64,000 nt of DNA. It comes from Flavobacterium silvaticum. GTDB taxonomy: Bacteria > Bacteroidota > Bacteroidia > Flavobacteriales > Flavobacteriaceae. The DNA lies in contig NZ_JAAMPU010000097.1 of the NCBI RefSeq assembly GCF_012911565.1, positions 1-64,000 on the forward strand. Direction: 5' to 3'. Positions 1 through 8,683 of the stretch are shown one piece after another; position 1 is the stretch's first letter; each line of letters starts with the position of its first letter. Below the pieces are notes generated by a model. That model was not told where the DNA came from and made no database searches. It was given only the letters and a program-made list of their open reading frames with translations. The position numbers and the translations under genes are program-made.

Positions 1-40
1 AACCATCAGAATATATAAGAGCCTGCTGCTTTAGCGGGTG

Positions 41-71
41 CAAAGGTAGCCCCCTTTTTTACTTTTCCAAG
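41..71 (-). promoter_or_regulatory. Strong leftward promoter at window edge
   Basis: Read on the minus strand there is a CTTG at 71-68, exactly 19 bases, then TACCTTTG at 48-41, a near-perfect match to the Bacteroidota TTTG-N19-TAnnTTTG promoter. Transcription would run leftwards out of the window through a GC-rich leader starting CACCCGC. The transcribed gene lies outside; a stable RNA operon is a guess from the strength of the match. Confidence 0.55.
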
Positions 72-257
72 CCTTTTCCCAAAAGTTTTTTCCCCTTTTC
101 CGTAAGGACCTGGGAACTCGTACGTTGGACAGGGATTTTTTTTCGCCGGCGGGATGGACAGATCGACAGGATGCGCCAGGACCTACAGACCTACACCGGC
201 AACGGGTGCAAATAAGTGACGCTTTTTATCAATTGGGGACTGCCGAGGGACAAGCCA
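72..257. other. Intergenic stretch, nothing recognised
   Basis: A run of pyrimidine-rich and then mixed sequence between the leftward promoter and the terminator of the DUF4294 gene. No open frame with coding character or repeat was recognised here. Confidence 0.4.
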
Positions 258-283
258 TAAAAAAAGCAACCCTAAAGTTGCTA
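258..283 (-). terminator. Intrinsic terminator of the DUF4294 gene
   Basis: AGCAAC (265-270) pairs with GTTGCT (277-282). On the minus strand the stem is followed by a run of T residues. The stem overlaps the stop codon of the gene that ends at 281. Confidence 0.6.
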
Positions 284-973
284 ATTTTCTTCTTTTTTTG
301 CCGCCTGGTCTTCGGCTCTCTGAATCCAGAGATCGTCTAGTTTGTCGATGTCCCAAGGCGTGTATGGATTTTGCCTGACCAATCTTCCGCTTTTAAAAGC
401 TCTGTCCAGAATTCCTTCTATAAGATAATCTTCGTTCACCGATTGCGGATCGTAGCCGCGCTTTATATCAATGTCGAACATTTTTCCTGTGTTATTATAG
501 ACGAATGCTTTAAATCCGCTTTTGTAATCTTTTATTAAACTATATACGTTTTTGCCCGTTTGTCGGTAGACCAGCTTTACGAGAATCTGGCCTTGTTTGC
601 GGGAAAGCTTTTTGAGCTTGTCTGTGAATTCGTTTTCGATATAATCCTCTACTATTTTGTAATATTTCTTCTTTTCACGGCTGGTTTTAAGTTTAGCCAT
701 GTTATTATCGAGCATCGTCAATCGTTCAGAAGCTATTTTGGCAAATGGATACACCTTGTAAACACGGCTCTGTAAAAGCAAATATGCTTTCTGGTCTTCA
801 TAGCTTAACTTGTGACGGCTGATAATTACATCGTCAAGATAAATGGTTTCCATAATGGAATCGTTCTCTGAAAGTTGTTCTTCGTTTTCCGGAACCGTGT
901 CTTTCTTAACTTCCTGGGAAGTAATCGTAGCAGTGCCGATAAGAAAAGCAGCAACAAGGATATGGATCTTCAT
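281..973 (-). CDS. DUF4294 family secreted protein
   Basis: A 230-residue protein with an N-terminal hydrophobic signal segment (about residues 4-20, ending near TSQ), then an acidic stretch, then a basic, helical middle (residues about 55-150, with the YLLLQSRVYKVYPFAKIA block) and a conserved C-terminal part around DYLIEGILDRAFKSGRLV. This pattern matches the DUF4294 family of Bacteroidota, which has no known function. It is probably exported. The gene is single, divergent from the M42 peptidase gene, and ends in its own terminator. A possible -7 box CAAATTTA (990-997, read on the minus strand as TAAATTTG) lies just before the start. Family assignment is from memory of the conserved block; a function cannot be given. 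Confidence 0.8.
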   Translation of the reverse strand: MKIHILVAAFLIGTATITSQEVKKDTVPENEEQLSENDSIMETIYLDDVIISRHKLSYEDQKAYLLLQSRVYKVYPFAKIASERLTMLDNNMAKLKTSREKKKYYKIVEDYIENEFTDKLKKLSRKQGQILVKLVYRQTGKNVYSLIKDYKSGFKAFVYNNTGKMFDIDIKRGYDPQSVNEDYLIEGILDRAFKSGRLVRQNPYTPWDIDKLDDLWIQRAEDQAAKKEEN

Positions 974-1053
974 AGCAAGAGGATTGTGCCAAATTTAAAA
1001 ATTCCGCAGGCAACTGTAGTGCCAAATTTCTATTTTAGCTGAAAATTAAATTA

Positions 1054-2142
1054 ATGAGCAATAAACCTATTTTGACCGAAACTTCAATGGCGTTCCTGGA
1101 GCGCTATCTCAATAATGCATCACCCACAGGACATGAAGCCAGCGGACAACGCATCTGGATGGATTACCTGAAACCTTACGTCGATACCTTTATCACAGAT
1201 ACGTACGGAACTGTGGTTGGGGTTGTAAATCCGGAAGCAGCATATAAGGTAGTGATCGAAGGACATTCGGATGAAATTTCATGGTACGTAAATTATATAA
1301 CGGACAACGGACTTATATATGTTATTAGAAACGGCGGATCAGATCATGTGATAGCACCTTCAAAACGCGTCAACATCCATACTAAAAACGGAATTGTAAA
1401 AGGCGTATTCGGATGGCCGGCGATACATACCAGAAACCGCGATAAGGAAGAAAGCCCTAAAATCGACAATATTTTCATCGACATTGGTTGCGAGACAAAA
1501 GCCCAGGTTGAGGAAAAAGGCGTCCATGTAGGTTGTGTGATTACGTATCCCGATGAATTCATGGTATTGAACGACAACAAATTCGTATGTCGTGCCATCG
1601 ACAACAGATTGGGCGGATTTATGATTGCGGAAGTCGGCAGATTACTATCTGAAAACAAAAAGAAACTGCCTTTCGGGTTATATATCACCAATTCCGTACA
1701 GGAAGAAGTCGGGCTGCGTGGAGCTGAAATGATTACGAACACCATCAAGCCGAATGTCGCCATCGTGACCGATGTGTGCCACGATACGACTACCCCAATG
1801 ATCAACAAAAAAATCGAAGGTGAAATCCAGATTGGAAAAGGCCCGGCGATTACGTATGCTCCTGCCGTACAGAACAATCTTCGTGAGCACATTTTAACAA
1901 CTGCCGACAAGCATAAAATTCCATTCCAGCGACTCGCCTCTTCACGTGTAACCGGAACAGATACCGATGCTTTCGCTTACAGCAACGGCGGTGTGGCTTC
2001 TGCCCTGATCTCGCTTCCGTTGCGTTATATGCATACGACTGTTGAAATGGTCCATAAAGACGATGTTGAAAATGTGATCCGATTGATATACGAATCGTTG
2101 CTAAGCATTAAAAAAGGAGAGACTTTTAGTTATTACAAATAA
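1054..2142 (+). CDS. M42 family metallopeptidase (glutamyl/leucyl aminopeptidase type)
   Basis: A 362-residue cytoplasmic metallo-aminopeptidase of the M42 (tetrahedral TET) family. The zinc ligands and catalytic residues are visible in order: EGHSDEISWYV (His-x-Asp), CRAIDNRLGG (bridging Asp), NSVQEEVGLRGA (the catalytic Glu-Glu pair), VTDVCHD (Asp) and the C-terminal LRYMHTTVEM (His). The length is usual for the family. It removes N-terminal residues from short peptides, typically after proteasome-like or Clp proteolysis. No signal peptide is seen. The gene stands alone, with a strong bidirectional terminator 20 bases after the stop. Confidence 0.93.
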   Translation: MSNKPILTETSMAFLERYLNNASPTGHEASGQRIWMDYLKPYVDTFITDTYGTVVGVVNPEAAYKVVIEGHSDEISWYVNYITDNGLIYVIRNGGSDHVIAPSKRVNIHTKNGIVKGVFGWPAIHTRNRDKEESPKIDNIFIDIGCETKAQVEEKGVHVGCVITYPDEFMVLNDNKFVCRAIDNRLGGFMIAEVGRLLSENKKKLPFGLYITNSVQEEVGLRGAEMITNTIKPNVAIVTDVCHDTTTPMINKKIEGEIQIGKGPAITYAPAVQNNLREHILTTADKHKIPFQRLASSRVTGTDTDAFAYSNGGVASALISLPLRYMHTTVEMVHKDDVENVIRLIYESLLSIKKGETFSYYK

Positions 2143-2162
2143 TCTCAAGGTTAATTCAAATA

Positions 2163-2193
2163 AAAAAGCATCTGTGTTTAGCAGATGCTTTTT
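2163..2193. terminator. Bidirectional intrinsic terminator
   Basis: A 12-bp perfect stem, AAAAAGCATCTG (2163-2174) with CAGATGCTTTTT (2182-2193), 7-base loop, T-run on both strands. It separates the convergent M42 gene and the small secreted-protein gene. Confidence 0.85.
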
Positions 2194-2231
2194 CGTTTCT
2201 AACCCTATTAATTATGAATGTAAAATGAAGT

Positions 2232-2627
2232 TTAAAGTTTGGCAGGCGTAATCAATTTGGTTTCTGACACTGTCTCATCACATATCTTAAGATTCATCGT
2301 TTTTGGTTCTTCAAATTCCGTTACCAAACGATCTTTTTCGATTTCAACGATTTTATCGGCTATTTCTAACGGACGATATGCATTTTCAACCGTGTTGTAA
2401 TCTGTGATCTGATTGCCGTGAACCATTTTCCTGACATGATCCGAATAATCTTCTGTTTTGGATCCGAAGATTTCCGGAGTGTCATCTGTCGGTTTATACT
2501 TCTTAAGCTCGCCGGTCTCACGGGCTGCAGTTTTGTTTCCCTGATGCTTTTCGAGTGTTCCGGCAGACAGTACCGAATGTATTCCCAGACTTACCAGAAT
2601 GGCGAATACGGTTTTAAAAGATTTCAT
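2232..2627 (-). CDS. Small secreted protein, unrecognised
   Basis: A 131-residue protein with a clear signal peptide (residues 1-22, cleavage likely after SVLSA) followed by a charged, lysine- and glutamate-rich mature part with no cysteine pairs other than a single CDET. I do not recognise the family. It lies 47 bases downstream of the ankyrin-repeat gene on the same strand, so the two probably form a short operon; both encode exported proteins of similar size. The start region on the minus strand carries repeated ATTG/ATCA words that also precede the ankyrin gene. Function unknown; possibly a cell-envelope protein. Confidence 0.6.
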   Translation of the reverse strand: MKSFKTVFAILVSLGIHSVLSAGTLEKHQGNKTAARETGELKKYKPTDDTPEIFGSKTEDYSDHVRKMVHGNQITDYNTVENAYRPLEIADKIVEIEKDRLVTEFEEPKTMNLKICDETVSETKLITPAKL

Positions 2628-2674
2628 TGAAAGATGATTGATTGAGAAGTGATTGATGATGATTGAAACCCTTG

Positions 2675-3058
2675 TTATGCTTTTGCTTTAGCTTTTATCA
2701 AAGCTATCGATTCTGTGCTTCCGGCGGCTTCTGCCCATTTCAAGGCTGTAAAGCCATTGTCGCTTTTCTCGTCAAGTTTAGCTCCGTTGTCCAGCAGATG
2801 CTTCACGATTTCTACACGATTGTAACGAACTGCGATCATTAACGGTGTTAATCCGTTGGAACGTTCATTTACATTTGCGCCGTACTCGATGAATTTTTTG
2901 ACTATTTCAAAATCTCCCTTTGAAATGGCCATACACAAAGGTGTGGGATTATCGTAGGCAATTGAAAGTTGGGAATTTGAACTGTTTGAAGCTGATACTT
3001 CAACTATACCCAATACGCTTAAAAGCGCGATTCCGAAAGTGATGATTGATTTTTTCAT
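2675..3058 (-). CDS. Exported ankyrin-repeat protein
   Basis: A 127-residue protein. The start is placed at the ATG that begins MKKSIITFGIALLSVLG, 16 codons inside the longest frame, because it gives a proper signal peptide (cleavage near VSA). The mature part holds about three ankyrin repeats: TPLCMAISKGDFEIVKKFIE, then GLTPLMIAVRYNRVEIVKHL and GFTALKWAEAAGSTESIALI. Ankyrin repeats bind other proteins; short secreted versions in Bacteroidota are of unknown role. The downstream small secreted protein is the likely operon partner. Confidence 0.8.
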   Translation of the reverse strand: MKKSIITFGIALLSVLGIVEVSASNSSNSQLSIAYDNPTPLCMAISKGDFEIVKKFIEYGANVNERSNGLTPLMIAVRYNRVEIVKHLLDNGAKLDEKSDNGFTALKWAEAAGSTESIALIKAKAKA

Positions 3059-3171
3059 GATTGATTGATGATTTAATTGATATGTGAGTAGACGCATCCT
3101 TTTCAAAAAACGTTACTGCATCTTTTTTGATTTAACAATTGTTTAACTAACCAGACCTGACAGAAATTAAA

Positions 3172-3196
3172 AAAGCCCGCTGTTCATGCGGGCTTT
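3172..3196 (-). terminator. Intrinsic terminator of purC
   Basis: AAAGCCCGC (3172-3180) pairs with GCGGGCTTT (3188-3196) around a 7-base loop; on the minus strand the stem is followed by TTTTTT. It lies just after the purC stop. Confidence 0.8.
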
Positions 3197-3214
3197 ACAA
3201 TTTTTATGCTTTTT

Positions 3215-4165
3215 TTATTTTTTGAGGTAATCGAGTACATTTTGTTCGATACGATCTTCAATGTTTGCGATATCGGCTTTGACAAACGGTTCACCGAGGA
3301 TGTTTTCATAAAGTTCGATATATCTTTCTGAAACGCTGTTTACATATTCTTCGGTCATTTCCGGAATCTGCTGGCCTTCTTTTCCCTGAAAGCCATTTGC
3401 AATAAGCCACTGTCGGACGAATTCCTTGGACAATTGCTTTTGCGCCTCGCCATTTTGCTGACGTTCTTGATATCCATCAGCATAAAAATAACGCGAGGAA
3501 TCAGGTGTGTGGATTTCATCGATGAGCACGATTTTTCCGTCTTTCGTCTTTCCGAATTCGTATTTCGTATCAACGAGAATCAATCCGCGGTCAGCAGCGA
3601 TATTGGTTCCGCGTTGGAAAAGCGCATGCGTATAATTTTCAAGGACACTGTAATCTTCTTCCGAAACAATTGCCTGTGACAGGATTTCTTCCCTTGAAAT
3701 ATCCCTATCGTGTTCCCCGTTGTCCGCTTTTGTGGTTGGAGTTATGATGGGTTGCGGAAACTTGTCGTTCTCCTTCAGTCCTTCCGGCATATAAACACCG
3801 CAGATACTTCTTTTGCCTAAAGCATATTCACGCGCCGCATGACCTGACAAATAGCCGCGGATAACCATTTCAACCTTGAAAGGCTCGCACAATTCACCGA
3901 CGGCAACATTAGGATCCGGAGTTGCAGTAAGCCAGTTCGGAACGATATCTTTAGTCAATTCCATGAATTTGGTGGCAATCTGATTCAGGATTTGTCCTTT
4001 ATACGGAATTCCTTTCGGAAGAACCACGTCAAAAGCCGAAAGCCTGTCTGTGGCGACCATGACCAATTGATCATCATTGATATTGTATACTTCACGGACT
4101 TTTCCGCGATAGACGTTTTTTTGACCAGGGAAATTAAAATCGGTTGTAGTTATGGTATTGCTCAT
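3215..4165 (-). CDS. purC: Phosphoribosylaminoimidazole-succinocarboxamide synthase
   Basis: A 316-residue SAICAR synthase of the long type. It joins CAIR and aspartate using ATP in de novo purine synthesis, in the cytoplasm. Visible motifs are the N-terminal [11 protein letters not shown] loop, [38 protein letters not shown] and [11 protein letters not shown] with the later [15 protein letters not shown]. The start is placed at [12 protein letters not shown], seven codons inside the longest frame, because the family begins here and because a -7 box TAAATTTG (4191-4184, minus strand) lies just upstream. It appears to be a single-gene unit with its own terminator. Confidence 0.95.
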   Translation of the reverse strand: MSNTITTTDFNFPGQKNVYRGKVREVYNINDDQLVMVATDRLSAFDVVLPKGIPYKGQILNQIATKFMELTKDIVPNWLTATPDPNVAVGELCEPFKVEMVIRGYLSGHAAREYALGKRSICGVYMPEGLKENDKFPQPIITPTTKADNGEHDRDISREEILSQAIVSEEDYSVLENYTHALFQRGTNIAADRGLILVDTKYEFGKTKDGKIVLIDEIHTPDSSRYFYADGYQERQQNGEAQKQLSKEFVRQWLIANGFQGKEGQQIPEMTEEYVNSVSERYIELYENILGEPFVKADIANIEDRIEQNVLDYLKK

Positions 4166-4183
4166 GTGCTGGATTTGAAAACG

Positions 4184-4214
4184 CAAATTTAGGTTTTATA
4201 CCGGTTCTTGTGAA
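4184..4214 (-). promoter_or_regulatory. Probable purC promoter
   Basis: Minus strand TAAATTTG (4191-4184) fits the Bacteroidota -7 box; TTCA (4214-4211) lies 19 bases upstream as a weak -33 box. The expected RNA start is about ten bases before the chosen purC ATG. Confidence 0.45.
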
Positions 4215-4296
4215 ATAAAATAACAACACACTACCTTTAAGGCAAATAGCGTTTATTTCCCAATCAACTACCTGTAAAACAACGGGCTGCTTTGTC

Positions 4297-4304
4297 TATA
4301 TTTG
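4297..4304 (+). promoter_or_regulatory. -7 box before the seven-helix membrane protein
   Basis: TATATTTG fits TAnnTTTG. No good -33 box is seen 19 bases upstream. The box overlaps the TTG that opens the longest frame, which argues that translation starts later, at the ATG at 4320. Confidence 0.4.
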
Positions 4305-4319
4305 ATCAAACTTATCCGT

Positions 4320-5609
4320 ATGACAACAGCTCCATATACCGGAACCTGGCCTCAATGGCAAAAAATAGCTTTCCGGTTTTGTTTTATTTATTTCGGGTTG
4401 TACATCCTGTCCACCTCATTTTCAGATTTCGGCACCCTCATGACCTACCTGACCAAATTCCAGGTGCTGATAGCGGATACGTTAGTATACGGCTTCAACG
4501 ACCATATACTCCATTTCAAAAAAGAACTTGTTCCGTTAGCCGGCAGCGGTGATACCTCTTACGGCTGGGTACAGTTGATACTTTACCTCATACTGGCTTT
4601 CGTGGGAACCATAATCTGGAGCATACTCGATTACAAACGCACAAATTACCGCAAACTTGATTTCGTGCTTTGGAATTCCATCAGGTATTATGTCTGTTTC
4701 ATGGCGTTTTCTTACGGCATCATAAAGGTTTTCCTGATGCAGATGAGCTTCCCGCTACTGAGCCAGCTTGCTACACCTCTGGGTGATTTTCTTCCAATGC
4801 GGCTAAGCTGGATGTTCATTGGCTATTCAAACGGCTATCAGTTTTTTTCAGGGCTTATGGAACTTACTGTCTTTGGCTTGTTGCTTTTCAGGCGCACGGT
4901 ATTGCTTGGGTTATTCATTGGCCTGGGCGTTTTTGTCAATGTGCTGTTACTGAACCTGTGCTACGACATTCCGGTAAAACTTTTTTCTGCGCACCTGGTC
5001 GCTATGTGCCTTTTTCTGATTTCACCTGACCTTACCAGGCTGTACCATTTCTTTATATGCAACCGGACCACGGCCATAAGTGCCAAATATCATTTTTCAT
5101 CGGCCAGGAAATGGATGCGCGTGACCCGTATAGGCCTTAAGGTTATTTTCTTTGTGATGATTGGCCTTGTTTTCAAGGAAAGTTATGATTATTACGCAGA
5201 AAAACCTCCCAAACCATCGCTTTATGGGGTTTACGATGTGGATACCTATGTGAGGAACCGTGACACAATACCGGTACTGGCAAAAGATTCCATTATCTGG
5301 AAAGATGTGATTTTCGACCGGTTCAGAATGGTCAGCGTCAATTCGACAGATACCGTATTACGCCAGAATTACCGCCGAGGCTATTTTTATTACAAACAGG
5401 ATTCGCTCGCAGGCACTTTGGATTGCTACAAATGGGATCATGGCGACAGTACCTATTTGTGGAAAATCAAATATCGTAAGGAAAAAGACAGAATCTACCT
5501 CCAATATAAATCAGGAGCAGATTCTATCCGGATAAGCCTCAGGGATAACCATAGGAAATTTCAGCTCGAAAGACGTGAATTCCATTGGTTGTCAGAAAGC
5601 AACAGGTAA
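4320..5609 (+). CDS. Seven-helix membrane protein with C-terminal extracytoplasmic domain, unrecognised
   Basis: A 429-residue protein starting MTTAPYTGTWPQW. I count about seven hydrophobic helices between residues 15 and 285 (for example VQLILYLILAFVGTIIW, GLLLFRRTVLLGLFIGLGVF, IGLKVIFFVMIGLVF), then a soluble tail of about 130 residues rich in Tyr, Asp and Arg. The membrane part has a faint DoxX-like or quinone-oxidoreductase-like look, but no motif is decisive. The tail resembles the lipocalin-like beta-strand tails of some Bacteroidota membrane proteins. The gene converges on phoH with only three bases between stops, so no terminator fits between them. Function unknown. Confidence 0.7.
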   Translation: MTTAPYTGTWPQWQKIAFRFCFIYFGLYILSTSFSDFGTLMTYLTKFQVLIADTLVYGFNDHILHFKKELVPLAGSGDTSYGWVQLILYLILAFVGTIIWSILDYKRTNYRKLDFVLWNSIRYYVCFMAFSYGIIKVFLMQMSFPLLSQLATPLGDFLPMRLSWMFIGYSNGYQFFSGLMELTVFGLLLFRRTVLLGLFIGLGVFVNVLLLNLCYDIPVKLFSAHLVAMCLFLISPDLTRLYHFFICNRTTAISAKYHFSSARKWMRVTRIGLKVIFFVMIGLVFKESYDYYAEKPPKPSLYGVYDVDTYVRNRDTIPVLAKDSIIWKDVIFDRFRMVSVNSTDTVLRQNYRRGYFYYKQDSLAGTLDCYKWDHGDSTYLWKIKYRKEKDRIYLQYKSGADSIRISLRDNHRKFQLERREFHWLSESNR

Positions 5610-5612
5610 TTA

Positions 5613-6563
5613 CTACCCCTGATGCTCTATAGTCTTATACGCATCGATGACTTTCTTGACCAATCTGTGGCGCACGATGTCCTTATCGTCAAGTGTGATG
5701 ATTCCGATGCCTTCCGTATCTTTTAAAATCAATAAAGCTTCCTTGAGCCCGGACATCACATTACGTGGCAAATCTATCTGGCCCGGATCTCCGGTAATGA
5801 TGAATTTGGCATTGCGGCCCATACGAGTCAGGAACATTTTCATCTGCGAATGCGTCGTATTCTGGGCTTCATCAAGGATAACGAATGCATTATCAAGCGT
5901 ACGTCCGCGCATAAAGGCCAAAGGTGCAATCTGGATAATTCCTTTGAGAATGTAATCCTCAAGCGTCATTGGTGGCAGCATATCGCGCAAGGCATCATAA
6001 AGCGGCTGCATATATGGGTCGAGCTTTTCCTTCATGTCGCCCGGAAGAAACCCAAGGTTCTCCCCTGCCTCAACCGCCGGGCGTGTCAATATGATACGCT
6101 TCACCTGTTTTTCTTTGAGTGCTTTTACTGCCAGCGCGACACCGGTATAGGTTTTTCCTGTTCCCGCAGGTCCGACAGCGAATACCATGTCGTTTTTGAA
6201 AACCGTATCAACAAGCAATTGCTGGTTCGGTGTCATCGCCTTGATAAGCTTCCCGCCAAGACCGTGCACCAGGATTTTATCGTGGTCCGGCATGCGCTGC
6301 TCGTCCTGTGACGTGCTTTGGATGACGCGGTCGATTACGTTGGTGTCGATGTTATTGTATCGGGTAAAATGCGCCATCAGACGGTGAAAACGGTTCTCGA
6401 ACTCGTCGAGTACGTCTTTTTCACCAAATGCCTTGATTGTCGTGCCACGCGCAACGATCTTCAGTTTCGGATAATACTTTTTGATGGTTTCCAGATGGGC
6501 ATCCTGCGCGCCCCAAAAATCTTTAGGGGCAATATCGCCCAGTTCAATGATTCTCTCGTTCAA
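5613..6563 (-). CDS. PhoH family ATPase
   Basis: A 316-residue cytoplasmic P-loop ATPase of the PhoH family. Walker A GPAGTGKT is at residues 131-138 and the Walker B region FVILDEAQN near 229-237, followed by the helicase-like TRMGRNAKFIITGDPGQIDLP block. The N-terminal 100 residues form the small KH-like domain usual for PhoH (PhoL type). PhoH proteins are linked to RNA metabolism; in many bacteria they lie with ybeY, which is not adjacent here. The gene is divergent from the SAM-hydrolase-like operon. Length is normal. Confidence 0.92.
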   Translation of the reverse strand: MNERIIELGDIAPKDFWGAQDAHLETIKKYYPKLKIVARGTTIKAFGEKDVLDEFENRFHRLMAHFTRYNNIDTNVIDRVIQSTSQDEQRMPDHDKILVHGLGGKLIKAMTPNQQLLVDTVFKNDMVFAVGPAGTGKTYTGVALAVKALKEKQVKRIILTRPAVEAGENLGFLPGDMKEKLDPYMQPLYDALRDMLPPMTLEDYILKGIIQIAPLAFMRGRTLDNAFVILDEAQNTTHSQMKMFLTRMGRNAKFIITGDPGQIDLPRNVMSGLKEALLILKDTEGIGIITLDDKDIVRHRLVKKVIDAYKTIEHQG

Positions 6564-6579
6564 ACGCCTGCTATTTTAG

Positions 6580-6610
6580 TTAGAAACATTCGCATTTATT
6601 AGTAGATTTG
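6580..6610 (+). promoter_or_regulatory. Probable promoter of the gldFG-containing operon
   Basis: TTAG (6580-6583), 19 bases, then TAGATTTG (6603-6610), close to the Bacteroidota consensus. The leader to the ATG at 6702 would be about 85 bases. Confidence 0.45.
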
Positions 6611-6701
6611 CAGTCAGCCTGACCGTTGCAAAACACCGTATGCGGTCTTCTCAAATTTACTCATTTTGCGGTCGTACCGCGGTTTAGTTATAAACAATTT
6701 T

Positions 6702-7538
6702 ATGTCGATAATTACGCTTACCTCAGATTACGGCCTGCGCGATCATTTCGTGGGTGCGTTGAAAGGTAAGATACTGACTGAATTTGCAGAGGCGAAAATC
6801 ATCGACATTTCCCACGACATCGATCCGTTCAATACCGTAGAAGCCGCTTACATCGTCGAGGCTGCCTATTCCAGTTTTCCAAAAGGTACCGTCCATTTGA
6901 TTGGAGTCGATATCGAAGCCGGAACGGACAACCGCCATATCGCAATGGAATGGAACGGCCACTTCTTTGTCTGTGCCGATAACGGAATCCTGAGTTTACT
7001 GACAGACCGTTTTGTTCCGGAGAAAATCGTATCCATCAACATACACGACCGTTTACCTGAGGGTTCGGCAGATCTTGACGTTTTCGTTACGGTTGCCTGC
7101 CACATTGCCAAAGGCGGACAACTCAATGTAATCGGAAGAGAAACGGATAAAATAAAAGAAGTCACGGAATTACGGCCTGTCGTCGGTTCAGACAATGCTT
7201 CGATAAAAGGTTATGTGGTTTATATCGACCACTTTGGCAATGTAGTGACCAACATCAGCCGCAAATTATTCAATGAAGTCGGAAAAGGCCGACAATATGA
7301 AATTGTGCTGCGGGAATCGCTGAATCGGTTCGGGCTTGGGACGATTCGTCAGATACGCAATAGATATTCGGACATCGTCACGTCAAAAAACCAGAATTAC
7401 GACGGGGAAAAACTCGCGTTGTTCAATGAAGCGGGCAATCTCGAAATCGCTCTGTACAGAAGCTCACGCATTACAGGCGGCGCATCGACACTCCTCGGAT
7501 TGGGCTATCGCGACGCCATAACCATAAATTTCCTGTAA
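6702..7538 (+). CDS. SAM hydroxide adenosyltransferase / SAM hydrolase family protein (DUF62)
   Basis: A 278-residue protein. The start is set at MSIITLTSDYGLRDHF, twelve codons inside the longest (TTG) frame, because the family begins with this TLTSDYG motif. Other family marks are ISHDIDPFN near the first third, the VGVDIEAGTDNR region, FVCADNGILSL and the C-terminal domain opening at KGYVVYIDHFGNVVTNI. Family members use water or hydroxide to split S-adenosylmethionine into adenosine and methionine. The gene shares its stop with the next start (TAATG), so it is translationally coupled to the monooxygenase-like gene. It heads an operon that appears to run to gldG. Confidence 0.9.
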   Translation: MSIITLTSDYGLRDHFVGALKGKILTEFAEAKIIDISHDIDPFNTVEAAYIVEAAYSSFPKGTVHLIGVDIEAGTDNRHIAMEWNGHFFVCADNGILSLLTDRFVPEKIVSINIHDRLPEGSADLDVFVTVACHIAKGGQLNVIGRETDKIKEVTELRPVVGSDNASIKGYVVYIDHFGNVVTNISRKLFNEVGKGRQYEIVLRESLNRFGLGTIRQIRNRYSDIVTSKNQNYDGEKLALFNEAGNLEIALYRSSRITGGASTLLGLGYRDAITINFL

Positions 7539-7834
7539 TGCTCATCCGGATCGTAAAACTTAGCTTTGCAGAAGAAAACATTCCTGCCTTTCTCGAAAAT
7601 TTCGAGCTGATGAAACAGCGCATACGAAACGCCCATGGAAACCGTTTTCTCGAATTGTACCGCGACCGTGACAATCCGGAAATTTTCTTTACATACAGCT
7701 TTTGGGAAACCGAAGAAGATTTGGAGAATTACCGCAAATCTGAGTTATTTTACGATGTGTGGTCGTTCACCAAAAAATTATTCAATGCCAAACCCGAAGC
7801 CTGGAGCGTCGACAAACTCACAAGCCTGCCTTAA
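7538..7834 (+). CDS. Antibiotic biosynthesis monooxygenase (ABM) domain protein
   Basis: A 98-residue single-domain protein with the dimeric ferredoxin-like ABM fold pattern: LIRIVKLSFAEENIPAFLENF, then RFLELYRDRDNPEIFFTYSFW and a final helix YDVWSFTKKLFNAKPEAW. Such proteins act as small cofactor-free monooxygenases or as haem- or quinone-handling proteins; the substrate cannot be read from the sequence. It overlaps by one base with both neighbours (TAATG at each end), so the three genes are tightly coupled. Confidence 0.8.
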   Translation: MLIRIVKLSFAEENIPAFLENFELMKQRIRNAHGNRFLELYRDRDNPEIFFTYSFWETEEDLENYRKSELFYDVWSFTKKLFNAKPEAWSVDKLTSLP

Positions 7835-8673
7835 TGAATCCTTTAATCCGAAAGACTTTTTACCTGCTTCCTGTCCAATGGCGCTATTCACTGCGAAGGC
7901 TGCTTTATATGCCTCATGACCTGGTTAAAAAGCGTTTGCCGATGGAGCCGCCAAAAGGGATGATCTTTACCGGGCGCGGCGACTTTTTGGAATTGGGAGC
8001 CGACTTTTTTCTGAGGTTTGAAAAATACGGAGGCATCACGCCTGACGACACCATTCTGGATATAGGTTCCGGAATAGGAAGAATGGCCGTTCCTTTTACA
8101 AAATTCCTTTCCAAAGACGGACAATACGACGGTTTTGACATTGTAAAACAAGGCGTTGACTGGTGTACAAAAAACATAACGACAAAATTCCCCAATTTCC
8201 GCTTCAGGTGGATTCCGTTGCGAAACGAACTCTACAATTTAAGTACGGCCGATTCTGCTGCAAGGCTTCGATTCCCATATGCCGACGAACGCTTCGATTT
8301 TATATTTCTCACCTCGGTCTTCACGCATATGATGCCTGAAGATGTGGAAAATTATGCTAAAGAAATAAGCCGTGTCATAAAACCGGGCAAACGCTGCATG
8401 GCCAGTTTTTTCCTGCTGGATGAAGACAGCGTCCGGTCTATGAAGCAAACCGGACTAAAGAACTTCCCCTATTCCCATGGCCATTATTCTCTTATGGATC
8501 TGTCGGTAAAAGAAGCCAATGTTGCCTATCAAAAAGAGTTTATATTTGACCTTTTTGAAAGCCACGGATTTGAGATCGAGCATTTTTTCCGCGGAAGCTG
8601 GTCCGGATTGGAATCAACCGAATTAGGAGAACACCAGGATGTTCTGGTTTTGAAGCGGAACATAAAGAATTAA
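7834..8673 (+). CDS. Class I SAM-dependent methyltransferase
   Basis: A 279-residue protein. The start is the ATG of MNPLIRKTFYLLP, which overlaps the previous stop as TAATG; the longer frame into the upstream gene is discarded. Motif I is ILDIGSGIGRM (about residues 84-94), motif II FDIVKQGVDW, motif III-like FDFIFLTSVFTHM, and VIKPGKRCMASFFLLD follows. This is a Rossmann-fold methyltransferase. The basic N-terminus and VFTHM motif recall sugar or lipid methyltransferases, but the substrate is unknown. It sits directly before gldF, with ten bases between, which is a position worth noting. Confidence 0.85.
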   Translation: MNPLIRKTFYLLPVQWRYSLRRLLYMPHDLVKKRLPMEPPKGMIFTGRGDFLELGADFFLRFEKYGGITPDDTILDIGSGIGRMAVPFTKFLSKDGQYDGFDIVKQGVDWCTKNITTKFPNFRFRWIPLRNELYNLSTADSAARLRFPYADERFDFIFLTSVFTHMMPEDVENYAKEISRVIKPGKRCMASFFLLDEDSVRSMKQTGLKNFPYSHGHYSLMDLSVKEANVAYQKEFIFDLFESHGFEIEHFFRGSWSGLESTELGEHQDVLVLKRNIKN

Positions 8674-8683
8674 CAAAAAACGA

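Noticed and set aside
1344..1910. 188-codon frame on the minus strand inside the M42 gene
   Set aside because: It is a shadow of the M42 coding sequence, with no recognisable protein motif.
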